A DNA stretch of 64,000 bases from Eimeria necatrix (Eukaryota; Apicomplexa; Conoidasida; Eucoccidiorida; Eimeriidae): positions 42,384 to 106,383 of the forward strand of contig NW_013651669.1 of the NCBI RefSeq assembly GCF_000499385.1. The letters are read 5' to 3'. Made by a program: the position numbers and the translations under genes. Each line of letters starts with the position of its first letter. Position 1 is the stretch's first letter. Below the pieces are notes generated by a model. The model made no database searches. It saw only the letters and a list, made by a program, of their open reading frames with translations, and was not told the origin of the DNA. Below are positions 1 through 21,200 of the stretch, piece after piece.

Positions 1-10448
<10,448 letters not shown>

Positions 10449-11541
10449 TTTCTTAGTGGAGCCTATTTTTGGTTGCTCAATATTTGACGCCATTCGACCA
10501 ATTCTCGGCTTCGGGTGTAGAGTAGTACACCTAGCGATGCCTACGTACATTTTCCTACAGGAATGTGCAGCATTTACATGCTCATGAATATAGCTTCATA
10601 TATCCATACATACATGGCCCACGCATACATGGCTGGTGCACACAGAAGTGCTACCCACATGTTTATTTCTTGTATTTTCGGCATAATCTGCGTTTCGTAT
10701 ACATGACAGTGTCTTCATGGCAGATATTTTTCCTGGTCGTGTGGGTGATGTAGTTCATTTGCGTTGCATACACGTAGAGGAAATGGAATATTTTTTTCAT
10801 TTTCGTACCTGTTAACATCTGAAACAATATAGCTCGCATCGGCAGAGGTCTGATTGGTTTATGTTTTCTTACATCTTACTTTTACCTGTATATGTAGAAT
10901 TAAACATGGAATCTCCTATTTTGCATAAAGCTGCAAACAATTGGGGCGCGTGGCTATAATCAAACATTAAAGTATCCTGGAAATACCTCGCCTGTCAAGA
11001 AAAGCTTTATATATTGTGCAAGTACTTGTATCTTTGTTGGAATATAATGCAAGTATAGTGATGGTGTATATATTATGAGTGGTATTGTTTACGGAGTAAA
11101 GAATGCGCACACAATTGCCTACATTGCTCCAAATTGCGGAAGCAACAGAATACACACAAGATTTACAGGCAAGCCCGCTTCTGCAAACCATCCCACTTTT
11201 CTGTACACGTACAGTGCACAGGTGCCTGTCTTTTTTTTCTGCCTGTTCGTTTTGTGGGATTTTTTGTGCGATTGCGAGCGGCCCATTTTCTTGGCTTCAA
11301 GAAGACATCTTTCACTGTTTGGGGAATTAAGTCATATCCATTTCCTTCACGCGCTGCCGCTTAGCAAGCGCGTTAACGACTGCAGTAACACGAGTAGAGC
11401 AATGCTGCAGTTCCCCAAGTGTGCTGTTTGGGCAACTGTATCATCGTTTTAAGTCGCGATGTTAGAAGGCGAGACGCTTTTGTATAGGATATGCGCACAT
11501 GAGCACAGACAAATGGCATAAATGTATTGTACAGAGGCAGC
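10449..11541. other. Intergenic: tail-to-tail gap between CPSII and the WD40 gene
   Basis: The stretch is AT-rich from about 10.7 to 11.1 kb and has short ATACAT/CATACA runs near 10.6 kb. It presumably holds the 3' UTRs of the two convergent genes. No ORF with coding character and no RNA gene could be supported. Confidence 0.6.
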
Positions 11542-12945
11542 CTAGTTACAAGCTTGACGTGTGTAAGTATCTGCATACACACTCCAGAGGTAGACAACCC
11601 CTTGCTTATCCCCCGTGGCTAGTCGGCCAGAGTGACTGCACCAGGCAGCAGCGGAGACACCACAGTGGTGGGCCTGAAGGCTACCCAGCGGCTTTAAGTG
11701 CTTCCCTTCGAGCAACAACACAGCTCCGTCATTAGTGCCACAGGAGCCAAGGAGGCCATCCCTGCGCACGGAGATACAGGTAAGGTGTGTGCTGTTAGGT
11801 CCCATTGACTCTAGATAGCTTACGTTGCTAAACAGATCAAAATGGCTGGAGGTAGGGACGTGGCTCCTCCGAACAGTCTCGATTGCATTCACATGGGCTA
11901 CACCGGTTAGGCAAGGAAGGATACCAAAACAATCCTCGTCATCCCTTCTGCTGCCGCAAGCCACGGTTGTTGTGCCCTCCCGCCTTTCGTTGGACATTAG
12001 TAAAAACGTCGCTGTGCTTCCATCTGTTGGTGCTGCTGCTGCTGGCGTGTCTTTTCCTTTCTGGCTTGCCACGCGATGTATGAATATATCTCCTTCAATG
12101 CATCCAGTCCATACTCTGTTTCGAACTGTCGCAACATAAGCGGGGGGAGAAGATGTGGCCCCCAAAGGCAGAAGTGCAAGCGGTTGCCCATTGTTTCTGA
12201 CATCCCAGAGGGCCAGCAATGGCAGTTCGTACGCAGCTAGGAGCAGACATTCGGATGCTGGGAAGCCCAGGCCTTGAACGGACCCACAGTTCCCTGGCTC
12301 CTGCAGCTTCTGCTCCTGTGATGCAAAACGAGAGGCAGAATTCGGAGGTAGCTTAAGCTTAAGCGCAGGCGACACTACGCTCATATGATTCTTCCCTCTA
12401 TGCCACGAGGCTGAGGCCCTGATATCAAACAAACCGATGGTGTCAATTTCAGCTACTGGGGCCGCTACACACTCTTCACCCACGCAGTTGCTGCCACTGC
12501 TGCTCCACGCATTGCTGCTTTTGCTGGTCTTTGGCTGTGGACATGCGCATTCGCAAAATGAAAAGGAGCCAGTCTTGAAGGACAAAGTGAACCTCTGGGA
12601 CTCCAAATCAAACACAGAGATTTGCGAGTCTTTCTGTTGTATTAGCACCCTGCTGCAGCAGCTGCTGCGAGTGCAATAAAGCGGCTCTATGTGCAGCACA
12701 GGGCTGTTGCTGCTGCCACTGAAATTTGCAGCCGCCATGGGCGGACCAACAGCATCAGCCTTCAAGCAGGTGAGGCTCGAAGGCGATACGGCAAACGCGC
12801 TCCGTCTGGACTTCAAATCAAAGAGGCAACAGAGGCCTCCATCGTCTCCTAAAAGAAGAGAGTCCCCTTCTCCTACAAATTGCATGCTGCGCGCGGCATT
12901 GCCAAAAGGGTTGGTCAGGCGCATGTACGGGGTGGGGTCCGCCAT
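11542..12945 (-). CDS. WD40-repeat-type protein (intronless, 467 aa)
   Basis: One uninterrupted ORF starts at ATG 12945. The clearest WD unit is near the C-terminus, with ...GVSAAAWCSHS followed by GRLATGDKQGVVYLWS. Weaker units are visible around LLLGDDGGLCCLFDLKS (N-terminus), LLAAYELPLLALWDVRN (middle) and LLGSCGTNDGAVLLLEG, so it is probably a single beta-propeller scaffold. Ser-rich spacers and Cys-rich stretches break up the repeats. I do not recognise the orthologue and assign no pathway. It lies downstream of ALG13 on the same strand, separated by about 400 nt of pyrimidine-rich (plus-strand) sequence that should contain its promoter and 5' UTR. The last few residues after the final WD unit are uncertain, because a splice near 11.57 kb cannot be excluded. 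Confidence 0.75.
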   Translation of the reverse strand: MADPTPYMRLTNPFGNAARSMQFVGEGDSLLLGDDGGLCCLFDLKSRRSAFAVSPSSLTCLKADAVGPPMAAANFSGSSNSPVLHIEPLYCTRSSCCSRVLIQQKDSQISVFDLESQRFTLSFKTGSFSFCECACPQPKTSKSSNAWSSSGSNCVGEECVAAPVAEIDTIGLFDIRASASWHRGKNHMSVVSPALKLKLPPNSASRFASQEQKLQEPGNCGSVQGLGFPASECLLLAAYELPLLALWDVRNNGQPLALLPLGATSSPPAYVATVRNRVWTGCIEGDIFIHRVASQKGKDTPAAAAPTDGSTATFLLMSNERREGTTTVACGSRRDDEDCFGILPCLTGVAHVNAIETVRRSHVPTSSHFDLFSNVSYLESMGPNSTHLTCISVRRDGLLGSCGTNDGAVLLLEGKHLKPLGSLQAHHCGVSAAAWCSHSGRLATGDKQGVVYLWSVYADTYTRQACN

Positions 12946-13352
12946 CTCTGCGTATTGGCCGTTCTCCGTCGTTTCTCCTTGGCCTTTCTAGTTCTGTCTA
13001 TTGTAGATGCTTACTTCTGCCTTCTCGTCTTTTCGTCTCTGCGTGTTTGTCTTCTTCTTCCTTTCCTTGTTTTTTCAGTCTTTTATGTCCCTGTCTACAC
13101 TGCCACTTCTATTTTTGCTCTCCCGTTCCTGCCTTCAGTAGTTTATTTCGTTGACTCTTTGTCTCATGCCTTTGACGGGCTGATGGAGGGACAACTCGAA
13201 GAACAGGAGACCACAGGGAAACAAGGGCAGTTTTATTCCTCATTTTTCTCTTTTGTTTCTGTCGTTGTTTCTGTCGTCCTATCCGTTCCTGCAGGCCTCA
13301 CCATGCCTTCTTAAACCCATTCCAGGTTGCGTGTTCCGTATTTTGCCCTTGT
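12946..13352. promoter_or_regulatory. Intergenic purine-rich (coding strand) 5' region of the WD40 gene
   Basis: This 407-nt gap between the ALG13 stop and the WD40 ATG (both genes on minus) is strongly pyrimidine-biased on the plus strand, with TTCTTCTTCC-like runs, so it is purine-rich on the coding strand. It must contain the ALG13 3' UTR and the WD40 promoter and leader. No specific motif could be assigned. Confidence 0.45.
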
Positions 13353-14192
13353 CTATCGATAATTGTCTCTGTTGGCATGTGTGGCCTCCATGTACGTCTT
13401 ATCTGGTACTTCCACTGTTTCTTCCGTCTCCATTCCTTCCTCGATTTCTTCATTCATAATTTCAACGAAGCGATGGACATTCGGAGAAGGCAGAGGTAGC
13501 AGGGGCCGCTCGTGCTGCTCTCTCTCCTCCGATGCCCTTTCTCCTTCCTCTCCTACCGATGCTATCACTTCTCCTGCTTCGGTGTAAAGAGGCCTTCTCC
13601 ACGCTTCTAGCGTCTTCTGCGGCAGCACTTTGAGGTCGAATACTGCTACACAGTGATTAGCTGTAGCCAGAACACTAGCCAGCTCTTGTTGGTGGTTCTG
13701 CTGCAGGTTCTGATTCACGCAAGCCACAACCCGCCGCGACGCCCGCAAAGCACCGAGAAGCGTTCCTGCTCCACAGTGAGACACGATGAGGTCGAAGGAA
13801 GGCAAGATAAGTGAAAGACAGTGGATGTAACGCACCACCCGCACGCACTGCAGACCCTGCCGGTGTACCCACACCCCAACACCAGTCAAATCCGGATCTT
13901 CTGCAGATATCCCGAAAGGGATATACTGTCCCCGACCTAACTGCACTGTCAAACGGACTTTTCCTAAACTCCTCAGCACACCTAAGAATGCAACAGAATC
14001 CACAGCCTTCACCAGGTCATCGAACGATGTGGTGCCAACCGTGACCAGAACATGAAGACTCCCCTCCACACGGAGGTTCTCTGATGCTTTGCTTGCTTCC
14101 CCGCAGACTGCAGCAGCTGTTGCTGTAGTGGAAGCCCCAGAAGATCCGTTTTTTGTTTCTCCAGCGGGTGAACCAGCGCTTGGGCCCAGCAT
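13353..14192 (-). CDS. ALG13: UDP-GlcNAc transferase catalytic subunit ALG13
   Basis: Catalytic half of the ALG13/ALG14 enzyme, which adds the second GlcNAc to dolichol-PP-GlcNAc on the cytosolic ER face. Visible family features are LHVLVTVGTTSFDDLVKAV (start of the glycosyltransferase-28 C-terminal fold), FDLIVSHCGAGTLLGALR (nucleotide-sugar-binding motif, usually SHAGAG) and VNQNLQQNHQQELASVL (the NHQ.ELA motif). An N-terminal extension of about 45 residues and an acidic C-terminal tail are not conserved features. The ATG at 14192 is the first in frame; the ORF opens slightly further upstream at a TTG. Apparently intronless. The partner ALG14 is not in this window. The Cys in HCGAG in place of the common Ala is notable. 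Confidence 0.9.
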   Translation of the reverse strand: MLGPSAGSPAGETKNGSSGASTTATAAAVCGEASKASENLRVEGSLHVLVTVGTTSFDDLVKAVDSVAFLGVLRSLGKVRLTVQLGRGQYIPFGISAEDPDLTGVGVWVHRQGLQCVRVVRYIHCLSLILPSFDLIVSHCGAGTLLGALRASRRVVACVNQNLQQNHQQELASVLATANHCVAVFDLKVLPQKTLEAWRRPLYTEAGEVIASVGEEGERASEEREQHERPLLPLPSPNVHRFVEIMNEEIEEGMETEETVEVPDKTYMEATHANRDNYR

Positions 14193-15340
14193 GCAGTACA
14201 ATCATACGCACTCACCCAAATGTCACTCAATGCCATGTAAGGCGGAAAAGGAAATATCCACGGGTTAATTCCTACAACAAGAGAGACAGAAACAACAGCA
14301 GCCCCCCAAGCAGGCTGTGACCCTGGCCTGGGATTCGTTCGGTGTGCGCAGCAGAGACAGAAGGCTGCTCAAAAAATTAGTGAGCAGTATTGTTTTGCTG
14401 CCCGAAAAATACCGATTGGACGCGAACAACGGCGACTAGGCACGCGTAGCCAATAGCGATGGGAGATTGTGATGGAATATGTGGAAGGTTTCAACAGCCT
14501 GCCAGCTTCTGCAGTAAGCCGTGCGTAATCACATCATGTATTATTACGAAGAATAGAAGATTTTTAAATAGGATATATTCTTACACTGCTTAACACTGCG
14601 ACACGCAGAATCGGCTACTCTTCTTCAATAACTTCTGTTCTTGAAGCTGGGGCTGGGCCGAGGGTGCAGCGCCGTTAAGTTCTGCTGTTACTTCTGTAGC
14701 AAACAATGACAAACAGTGAAGCCCACCAAGAAGTGTGAGCAAAAAGGCTCATGAGGAAAGAATTTATCTTTTACCCAACGCATTAGCTCAGCTGGTTCTG
14801 CTGCAGGCGTGACAACGCTCGCCTCTGAACTGCGATGTTGCTCCTGCTGTGTGGAGTCACGCTCCTCATATGCATTTAAAGCCTCTCAGAAGTTCAGAAT
14901 AGCCGAAAGCTGCCATGCTAGGCTCTCTGCAGAGCAGTGTGGCAGCCTGAGCCGTAGAAACTGAAGGGAACTTGCAGTGCGCGGGGCGTTTTCTGGCGCT
15001 CGGTGACTCAGCTACGATCTCCAGTGTACCCTCACGCTACCATCAGCGCAATTCGAGCAACAAATGGTGCAGGCATTTATGTATTACAGGTGCGCTGGTT
15101 CATTTGGTGTATCGATGAGCATTCGTAGTGCCTTCTGCTCTTCCATATCCAGAAGAAACCAAGAACAGAAATACGCGGGATGCCTACCGTATTGCGCAGA
15201 GCTCTCCCAGTGATTTTGGAGGGTTGCAGTTCTCTAAGGACTGTAGCAGGCATATGCACCCAGTAGCTCAGTTCCGTGCTGTTCGCAGTGTTCTAGTTTC
15301 TCTTTTATTCTTCCACTAGCGTATTTTCTGTGTACTGTAG
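14193..15340. other. Intergenic: divergent region upstream of ALG13
   Basis: The region lies between ALG13 (-) and the Lys-rich ORF (+), so it probably carries two divergent promoters. I see no coding exon I can support; short reading frames at 15.08-15.33 kb could include a 5' exon of the downstream gene. A tRNA-like A-box string near 14785 was examined and rejected. Confidence 0.5.
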
Positions 15341-16033
15341 ATGACAATAAGGCCTCCTGCTGGATCAGCGGATTTCCGCTTAATACCACACTCCGGTAAC
15401 CCGTTGCCAGGGCCAGCAGGAAGAGCCTCAGTTTCCTGTAAGGACTTGTATTCGCGGAGCCGGGCGCGAAGCGTGCGGAGACCACCGCTGTCAAGCACTA
15501 GCTGCGGGTGGTATGAATACGGCTTATATGATGTAGCTTTGGCCTTGACAGAGGTTCCGTTGAGCCCTTACGAGCTTGAGTACAGGGAGCGCACTATACT
15601 GACACCAGAAGAGCCTGCGCCGGTGGAGCTGCACAGCAACAGGCAGCCAGCATTGGTCTTTAAACTCAAGCAGAATCCTAGACCATGCGCACCTCCCCAT
15701 CCTTCCACTGTACGTGTAAGATACGAGCCCGAAGCTGCTCCCCTTTATGGCCATGAAGAAGCAGACCAGCAACGGACAGAGAAGAAAGACAAGCAAGCGG
15801 CCACGCAGGAGAAGAGAGAAAACGATGCTTTGAACAGTGGCGCACAGAGGGCGGATGAAAAAGCAGAACGGGGAGACAAACACGAAAAGTCAGAAAAAGA
15901 AAACAAACATGAGAAGACAGACCATGGGGACAAGACAGAGAAAGCTGAAAAACATAAGGACAAAAAGGACAAAGAGAAGAAAAAATCACATCATGATGCA
16001 GCCCACAGTGCACAGACAAAAGAAGACAGCTAG
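15341..16033 (+). CDS. Hypothetical protein with Lys/Glu/His-rich C-terminus
   Basis: A 230-residue ORF from ATG 15341 to TAG 16033. The first 140 residues look globular, with aromatic and proline-rich stretches such as SCGWYEYGLYDVALALTEVP and ALVFKLKQNPRPCAPP. The remaining 90 residues are almost entirely charged (EKRENDAL..., HEKSEKENKHEKTDHGDKTE, DKKDKEKKKSHHD) and probably disordered or nucleic-acid/protein binding. The ATG is directly preceded by TGTACTGTAG, a plausible splice acceptor, so an upstream exon may exist and the true start may lie further 5'. I recognise no family. Confidence 0.6.
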   Translation: MTIRPPAGSADFRLIPHSGNPLPGPAGRASVSCKDLYSRSRARSVRRPPLSSTSCGWYEYGLYDVALALTEVPLSPYELEYRERTILTPEEPAPVELHSNRQPALVFKLKQNPRPCAPPHPSTVRVRYEPEAAPLYGHEEADQQRTEKKDKQAATQEKRENDALNSGAQRADEKAERGDKHEKSEKENKHEKTDHGDKTEKAEKHKDKKDKEKKKSHHDAAHSAQTKEDS

Positions 16034-18243
16034 TGGATACCTTTAAGGGTGTTTCTCCCCTGTTCCTAACTATGTACATGCGTGTACTACGACCACTTGC
16101 GTTCACATGTTGTTATACATGCATAGAAACTCTGCGGATTATGCTGCTAATGCAGCTATGCGTATATAGTGGCGTCGCTGCTACTGCTTCAGTCGCCTGT
16201 TAGCTGCTTGCAGGAAAGCCCAGATTCACAATCAATATTTATGAAGTGCTCTGGCTAGGCAAGGTCATTAAGCCTATGGAGTGCCCACAGTGAAAGCTCT
16301 CCGCAACAAGGCAGAGTTTGGTTCTTCATGAGGGGAGGTGGCAAACTATCAGCATGCAAGGTAGAGAATGTCGATGGCAGAGGTTGAGGTGCATACGCAA
16401 GAAGGGTTCATACCTTGAGACACACAGAAGCAGAAAGCAACCAGGCTTTCAAATGCATATGAAAAGGCATGCACTTTTGTTTATCTCTATTCTTAGTACT
16501 AGTTCTTTGTCTATCTGAGGCATACATGCCGAGGAAGCAAGCCAAAGAAGCATGCATAGGGGTATGAAATGACACATGGAGACTCAGAGCGACAAACACG
16601 TGTGCACCTGCAATCATAAAGCAAAGCACAACAGGATATAGAGATAAGCACATACATAGAATCAGAAAAGTAACACAGCTCAGATTCCACAGAAATTGCA
16701 TAAATTCGGCCAAAAAAGAAGACAGATAAAAACATAGTGACTACGGAATCTACGGTTGAGCTTGAGCCACAGTGGAAGCGCTCAACACAGTACAGATTGG
16801 AGCACCGTCCAAAAAAGGCGAAAAGAGAAGCTCGCACATCCGCAGACTGTTGGAGAACTTAGCAGATTAGTTGCATTCTGCAGTTCCATCGGTCTTCTAT
16901 GCGTAGTCTACTTGTGTTCCTTTCTTCAGCACACACCAACAGAGCAATGCGGGTTTCCAACCAGTGTTTTGTTTAGTCCATGACGAATGCGGGCTTTGAA
17001 CGAATTCCTGCATTCATACGTTTGCGTTTGTATTCGTACGCTTTAGTACGCATTCATAGAGTTGCGTGTGCATTCATACGCTTGGAAATATTTGGATCGA
17101 GCACCATACTTGCGTGTGCAGGCGGCGTTCACCTGTTTTGCCTCGACTGGCGCTTCGCTTTACTTCTACAGCTTTGCTTTGAGTTTCAAGATTTTCATTG
17201 CTTTACTGCAGTTGTGCTGCGTTGAGACATAAGTCGCCTTCACCTCTTTGAACAGCCAGCCGTCCCCTGGCAAACTATAGCTTCTAGGGCCAAGAAGTAA
17301 ATTTTAACCGACATCTTGAGCCACTTAATAAGGACACAAAATAAAAACAAAAATTGAATGTGCATTCTGACCAATTTCCACAGCGTGAGAATCTATCTCA
17401 ACAATGAACAGCCTGGGCAGAAGCAACGACACGCCTCACATATTGTAACAACGTTTATCACTATCATATTCATCTGGGCGTCGTATTAGTTTTCTTATAG
17501 GCTAACAGTCATCAATGGAGCTCGCAAATATAAGCAATATTCGGTTTGCCCCCTTAAACACTCACCAAATTGTTGAGAGGCCTTCCACCCAGCGTCTCCC
17601 CACGGTCTGCCCGGCCTCTGGTCTTCGGCCTTCAGAGCGGGCCTTCGATTCGTCTTCATCCAAATAGCAAATGCATGGCTAAGACAACAACAAAATAGTG
17701 GAAACAGTTTAAACTAAATATATTTAGCAAGTCTTGAGCATGCACCACATTGCAGTGTGTAGTTTGGTGATGGATTTGGGCATGGGTGGCAGCTGCGCCT
17801 GTCGTCTTCGGCGTATCACCCTTCCTTCGCCTTTTCATTGACTACGTTTGTACAACATGACTTGATAAAAGCTCTTCACACACTCCAATTAACGCCCGTT
17901 GGCTAGCTTACGGGGACCGCCCTCGGCAGATTGGGGGGCCCCCTCAGGTCCCCAGATGCTGCCAGTTCCGTCAACGCATTGCGGGACGCTTACGTAGCGG
18001 TTGACGGGAATAAACATTAATATATTGTTGCTGTAGTTGTATTTATTGGATTGCAATTGTGTAAACAGCGGTCCGTTGGCCCGTCCTCAGCTGACGGGGC
18101 AGAGGTTGCGCAGCAGCAATACCGACAACTGTACCCGCAACTGCAGGGGACTCAGCAGCAACAGACTCAGGAGAATCCTCAGGTGCGCGCGGAAGAACCG
18201 CGTGCAGCAGTTGCTCCAAAAGAATGTTCAGAAGCTACCTCAA
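16034..18243. other. Intergenic stretch with CATTCATACG-like repeats
   Basis: No supported gene. At about 17005-17085 imperfect copies of a CATTCATACG / CGCATTCATA word recur four or five times. The interval 17880-18030 is GC-richer and directly precedes the helicase-family gene, so it may hold that gene's promoter or leader. Confidence 0.5.
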
Positions 18244-21200
18244 ATGTCAGATCAACAGCAACTGAGGACAGTTGGCATTAATGAACCCCGTGGACCGCCC
18301 GACAACCTGTTAAGCACCTTCGACGCCTTTGCATTCGATGCGCCGAAAACTCCACAGAGAACTCCCAAGAAAAATGTGGTGGCGGGGAACAGGGGAGGCG
18401 TGGTGGCTCGCAGCACGTGCAGCAACACCACTCCCGTCTCCAAGGGAAGTTCCTCCAGTCGCAAGAGCAACAAAAATAATAATAGCCGCTCCTGTGACTG
18501 CAGTGGTACCAAAACAAACATAGTAGGCGGAGTCAGCAGCAGCAGCTGCTACCGCTGCACCCACACGTATGAACTGCAGGCCGAATCTGAACTGAGTCCT
18601 GGAGTGAGGCTTTCCCTGGAGTGGCTGGCTGAGGCAGAGAGACGACGAAGTCTCAGCAGCTCTGAGGTTGCTGCTTCGTTTCGCTGTCCTCTTTGTCACC
18701 AGTTTGGGATGGAGTTCCGCTCGGGCCGTTACGGTGAGCAGCAGGAAACAGGGCAGCACGGAAAGCGTTGTGTGGAAAGACACTCAGTAAGAGCAGTCGT
18801 AACAGCAGTTGCTACAACAACTGTAGCAATGATTTTTATGAACTGTGTCAAGACAGCTCACTAACCACGAACAACACAACGTCTAATTCATTTTATTGCG
18901 CGTATGACTCACGGCGGCGTCTCTTATTCTCTGCATTGATATCACTGCTGTTGCTTCATATTCCAAACGTTCGTGAAGCTCTTCGCTTTTACACAGGCTG
19001 CATTTGTTTACTGTAGGCATGTTTTTGGGGTGCTCTCGGTACCCTACCTGTCGTGGAAAAGTGAGCGGCTCGAAGGTGGAGAAATGGCGTTGCTGCACCG
19101 GTAACAGCAACAGGAGCAATGGAGTGCGCATATTCTGCGAGTTTGAGACCCCACACGCCTTTCGCTTGCATGCAGCCGGCTGTACAGAGACCGGGGATAT
19201 GCTGACAACTGCTCTCCCTCGAATCATAGACACTGCTGCCAAGGCTTATGCTAGACACCATCGACAGGACCAACAACAGCAAAAACAAGACAGTTGGAGC
19301 ATCCCTGAATTTTTGCGGCCGCTTTCGTGGCTGCCGCGTAGTGACCGCATAAAGTCAGACGAATCTCTTCGGTTGCAGTTCAGTAGCGCAGCTGCTCTTC
19401 ATGCTTCTGCAGCTGAAGGGTGCTGTGAGCATGATTGGGAGTCAGATGGAACTTCTGCAACTGTTCCTGTTGCTCCTGCCGGCAGCACTTCAAAATTAGG
19501 TGCTTTATCGAAGCGTCAAAGTTTTCGTTTTAAGGACTGGACTGAAGGAGCTGTTGAATCCCCCAAGGACGGCCTGAAGTACACTGATGGTTGTGTTTTC
19601 CGCTTATCTGCTTATCCTTATATCTTGCAAGCGGCAGCTGCTGTCTGTGGCTGGGCAACGTTGACGCCCATCCCCTCGCTTACCCTTCGCTTCTTTAAAG
19701 AGGCTTGGGGGTCGGGCAAGTTTCTTGTGACGTCAAAGGAAGTAAGAAGGCGACGAGTTCTCGCTGCTGCTACTGCTGCTGCGGCCACTTTTGCGGAATC
19801 TCCTGCTGCTGCTGCCGTTTGCGTAGGCAGCACTTCTGCTAGTGACGGTTGTGTTTTTGTGTACAGATTGCCCTGAGAGTTGCGTGGTGGTTGCTGCCAT
19901 CTCGGCTGCGGCAGCACTTGCTGCCTTTTCAGTGGGAGGGAGTGGCTTATGGACTGCAGCGGGGAGGTCGAGCGTTGATAGGGGATGAGATGGGACTTGG
20001 AAAGACAGTGCAGGCGATTTCGTGCATTGCTGTTTACAAACAATTTCCATGTCTTATAGTGGTGCGTGAGTGCAGCTGCCTCAACCCTAGAGTGCCGCCA
20101 AGTCGATGGTTCAACTTTCAGAGCACGAAGTAAAGTTCCAGTTGTTCATAAAATTTTGACTCTGTGTCTGCCGGCACTTTTTCATAGGTCCCCGCATCTA
20201 TGCGTTTGGCGTGGGCAGACGCATTGGAGGAGTGGCTGCCGGAGTACAGCGGTCCTCCTCAATTACGAGTTTTGTTTGCCAGCGGCGATCGGCCGTCTCC
20301 CGACGAAAAGCATTTGATTTGCCTGTCCTCTTTTGAGATGGCTGCCAGACTGTACGACACTCTCAAGGCCACGCAATACAAGTTTGTAGTTGTAGATGAG
20401 GCACACAAACTGAGGGGGCCTGCCATTCCAAGACCAGCTCCATACACGTCCTCAGAAGTCGTAGCAGCTACTGCGGCGTCGGCAGTTGCTGGAACAACTG
20501 GAACACCGCACGATGCAACAACAAAAACAGCAGGAGAACAGCTAGTAGAGAGTGAAGCTGATCCTGCTGGTGCAGCAACCAGCAAATCTATGTATTTTTC
20601 AACACCTGAACAGCCACGGGAGCAAAAGCATCGGCAGCAGAAGGAGCAACAGAGTTCTGGATGCGCTGGTAATTCCAGAGGGAGAGTTCTCAGAGGTCGG
20701 AAAATTTGCAGGCCCCAAGGCAGTGGTCACGAAGTTAATAAAAAGGTGCTTGACCTCGTGAGAAGCAGCAGGCATGCTTTGCTTCTGTCAGGCACTCCAT
20801 CTGTAAAAATCCCCGCGGATTTGTTTCCTCTAGTCGATGCTTTGTTGCCTCCTTTGGAGCAGCAGGACGCTGCAGACAGGAGGCAACAGCAGCTGCAGCA
20901 GTGGAGCGAGCTTGTTGTATCCGCTGGTAAGGCTGCGGCTGCTGCTGCGGGTGCCGTTGCTGCCTGCTCCCGTGTCTCAGCTACAGAGGCAAAGAACCTG
21001 TTGGTTGAGGATATTGGAGTTGAGAACACCAAAGCAACAACGGGGCCGGCCTCTTGTGCGCTCGTTCGGTCGCCGTGGTTTGAGGCTACGGAGGCATGGA
21101 GGACAGCCTCAGCAGCAGCAGCAAGAACACGATCATTTGCAGCGGCAGGGGCACTTCCTGAGGCTTATGGGCAGCCCTTATGTTCAAGTGCCGGAGATAC

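Noticed and set aside
14780..14860. tRNA-like string (TTAGCTCAGCTGGT followed by GC-rich stems)
   Set aside because: It resembles an A box, but no acceptor stem, anticodon arm or T-loop (GGTTCRA) could be folded at the right distances.
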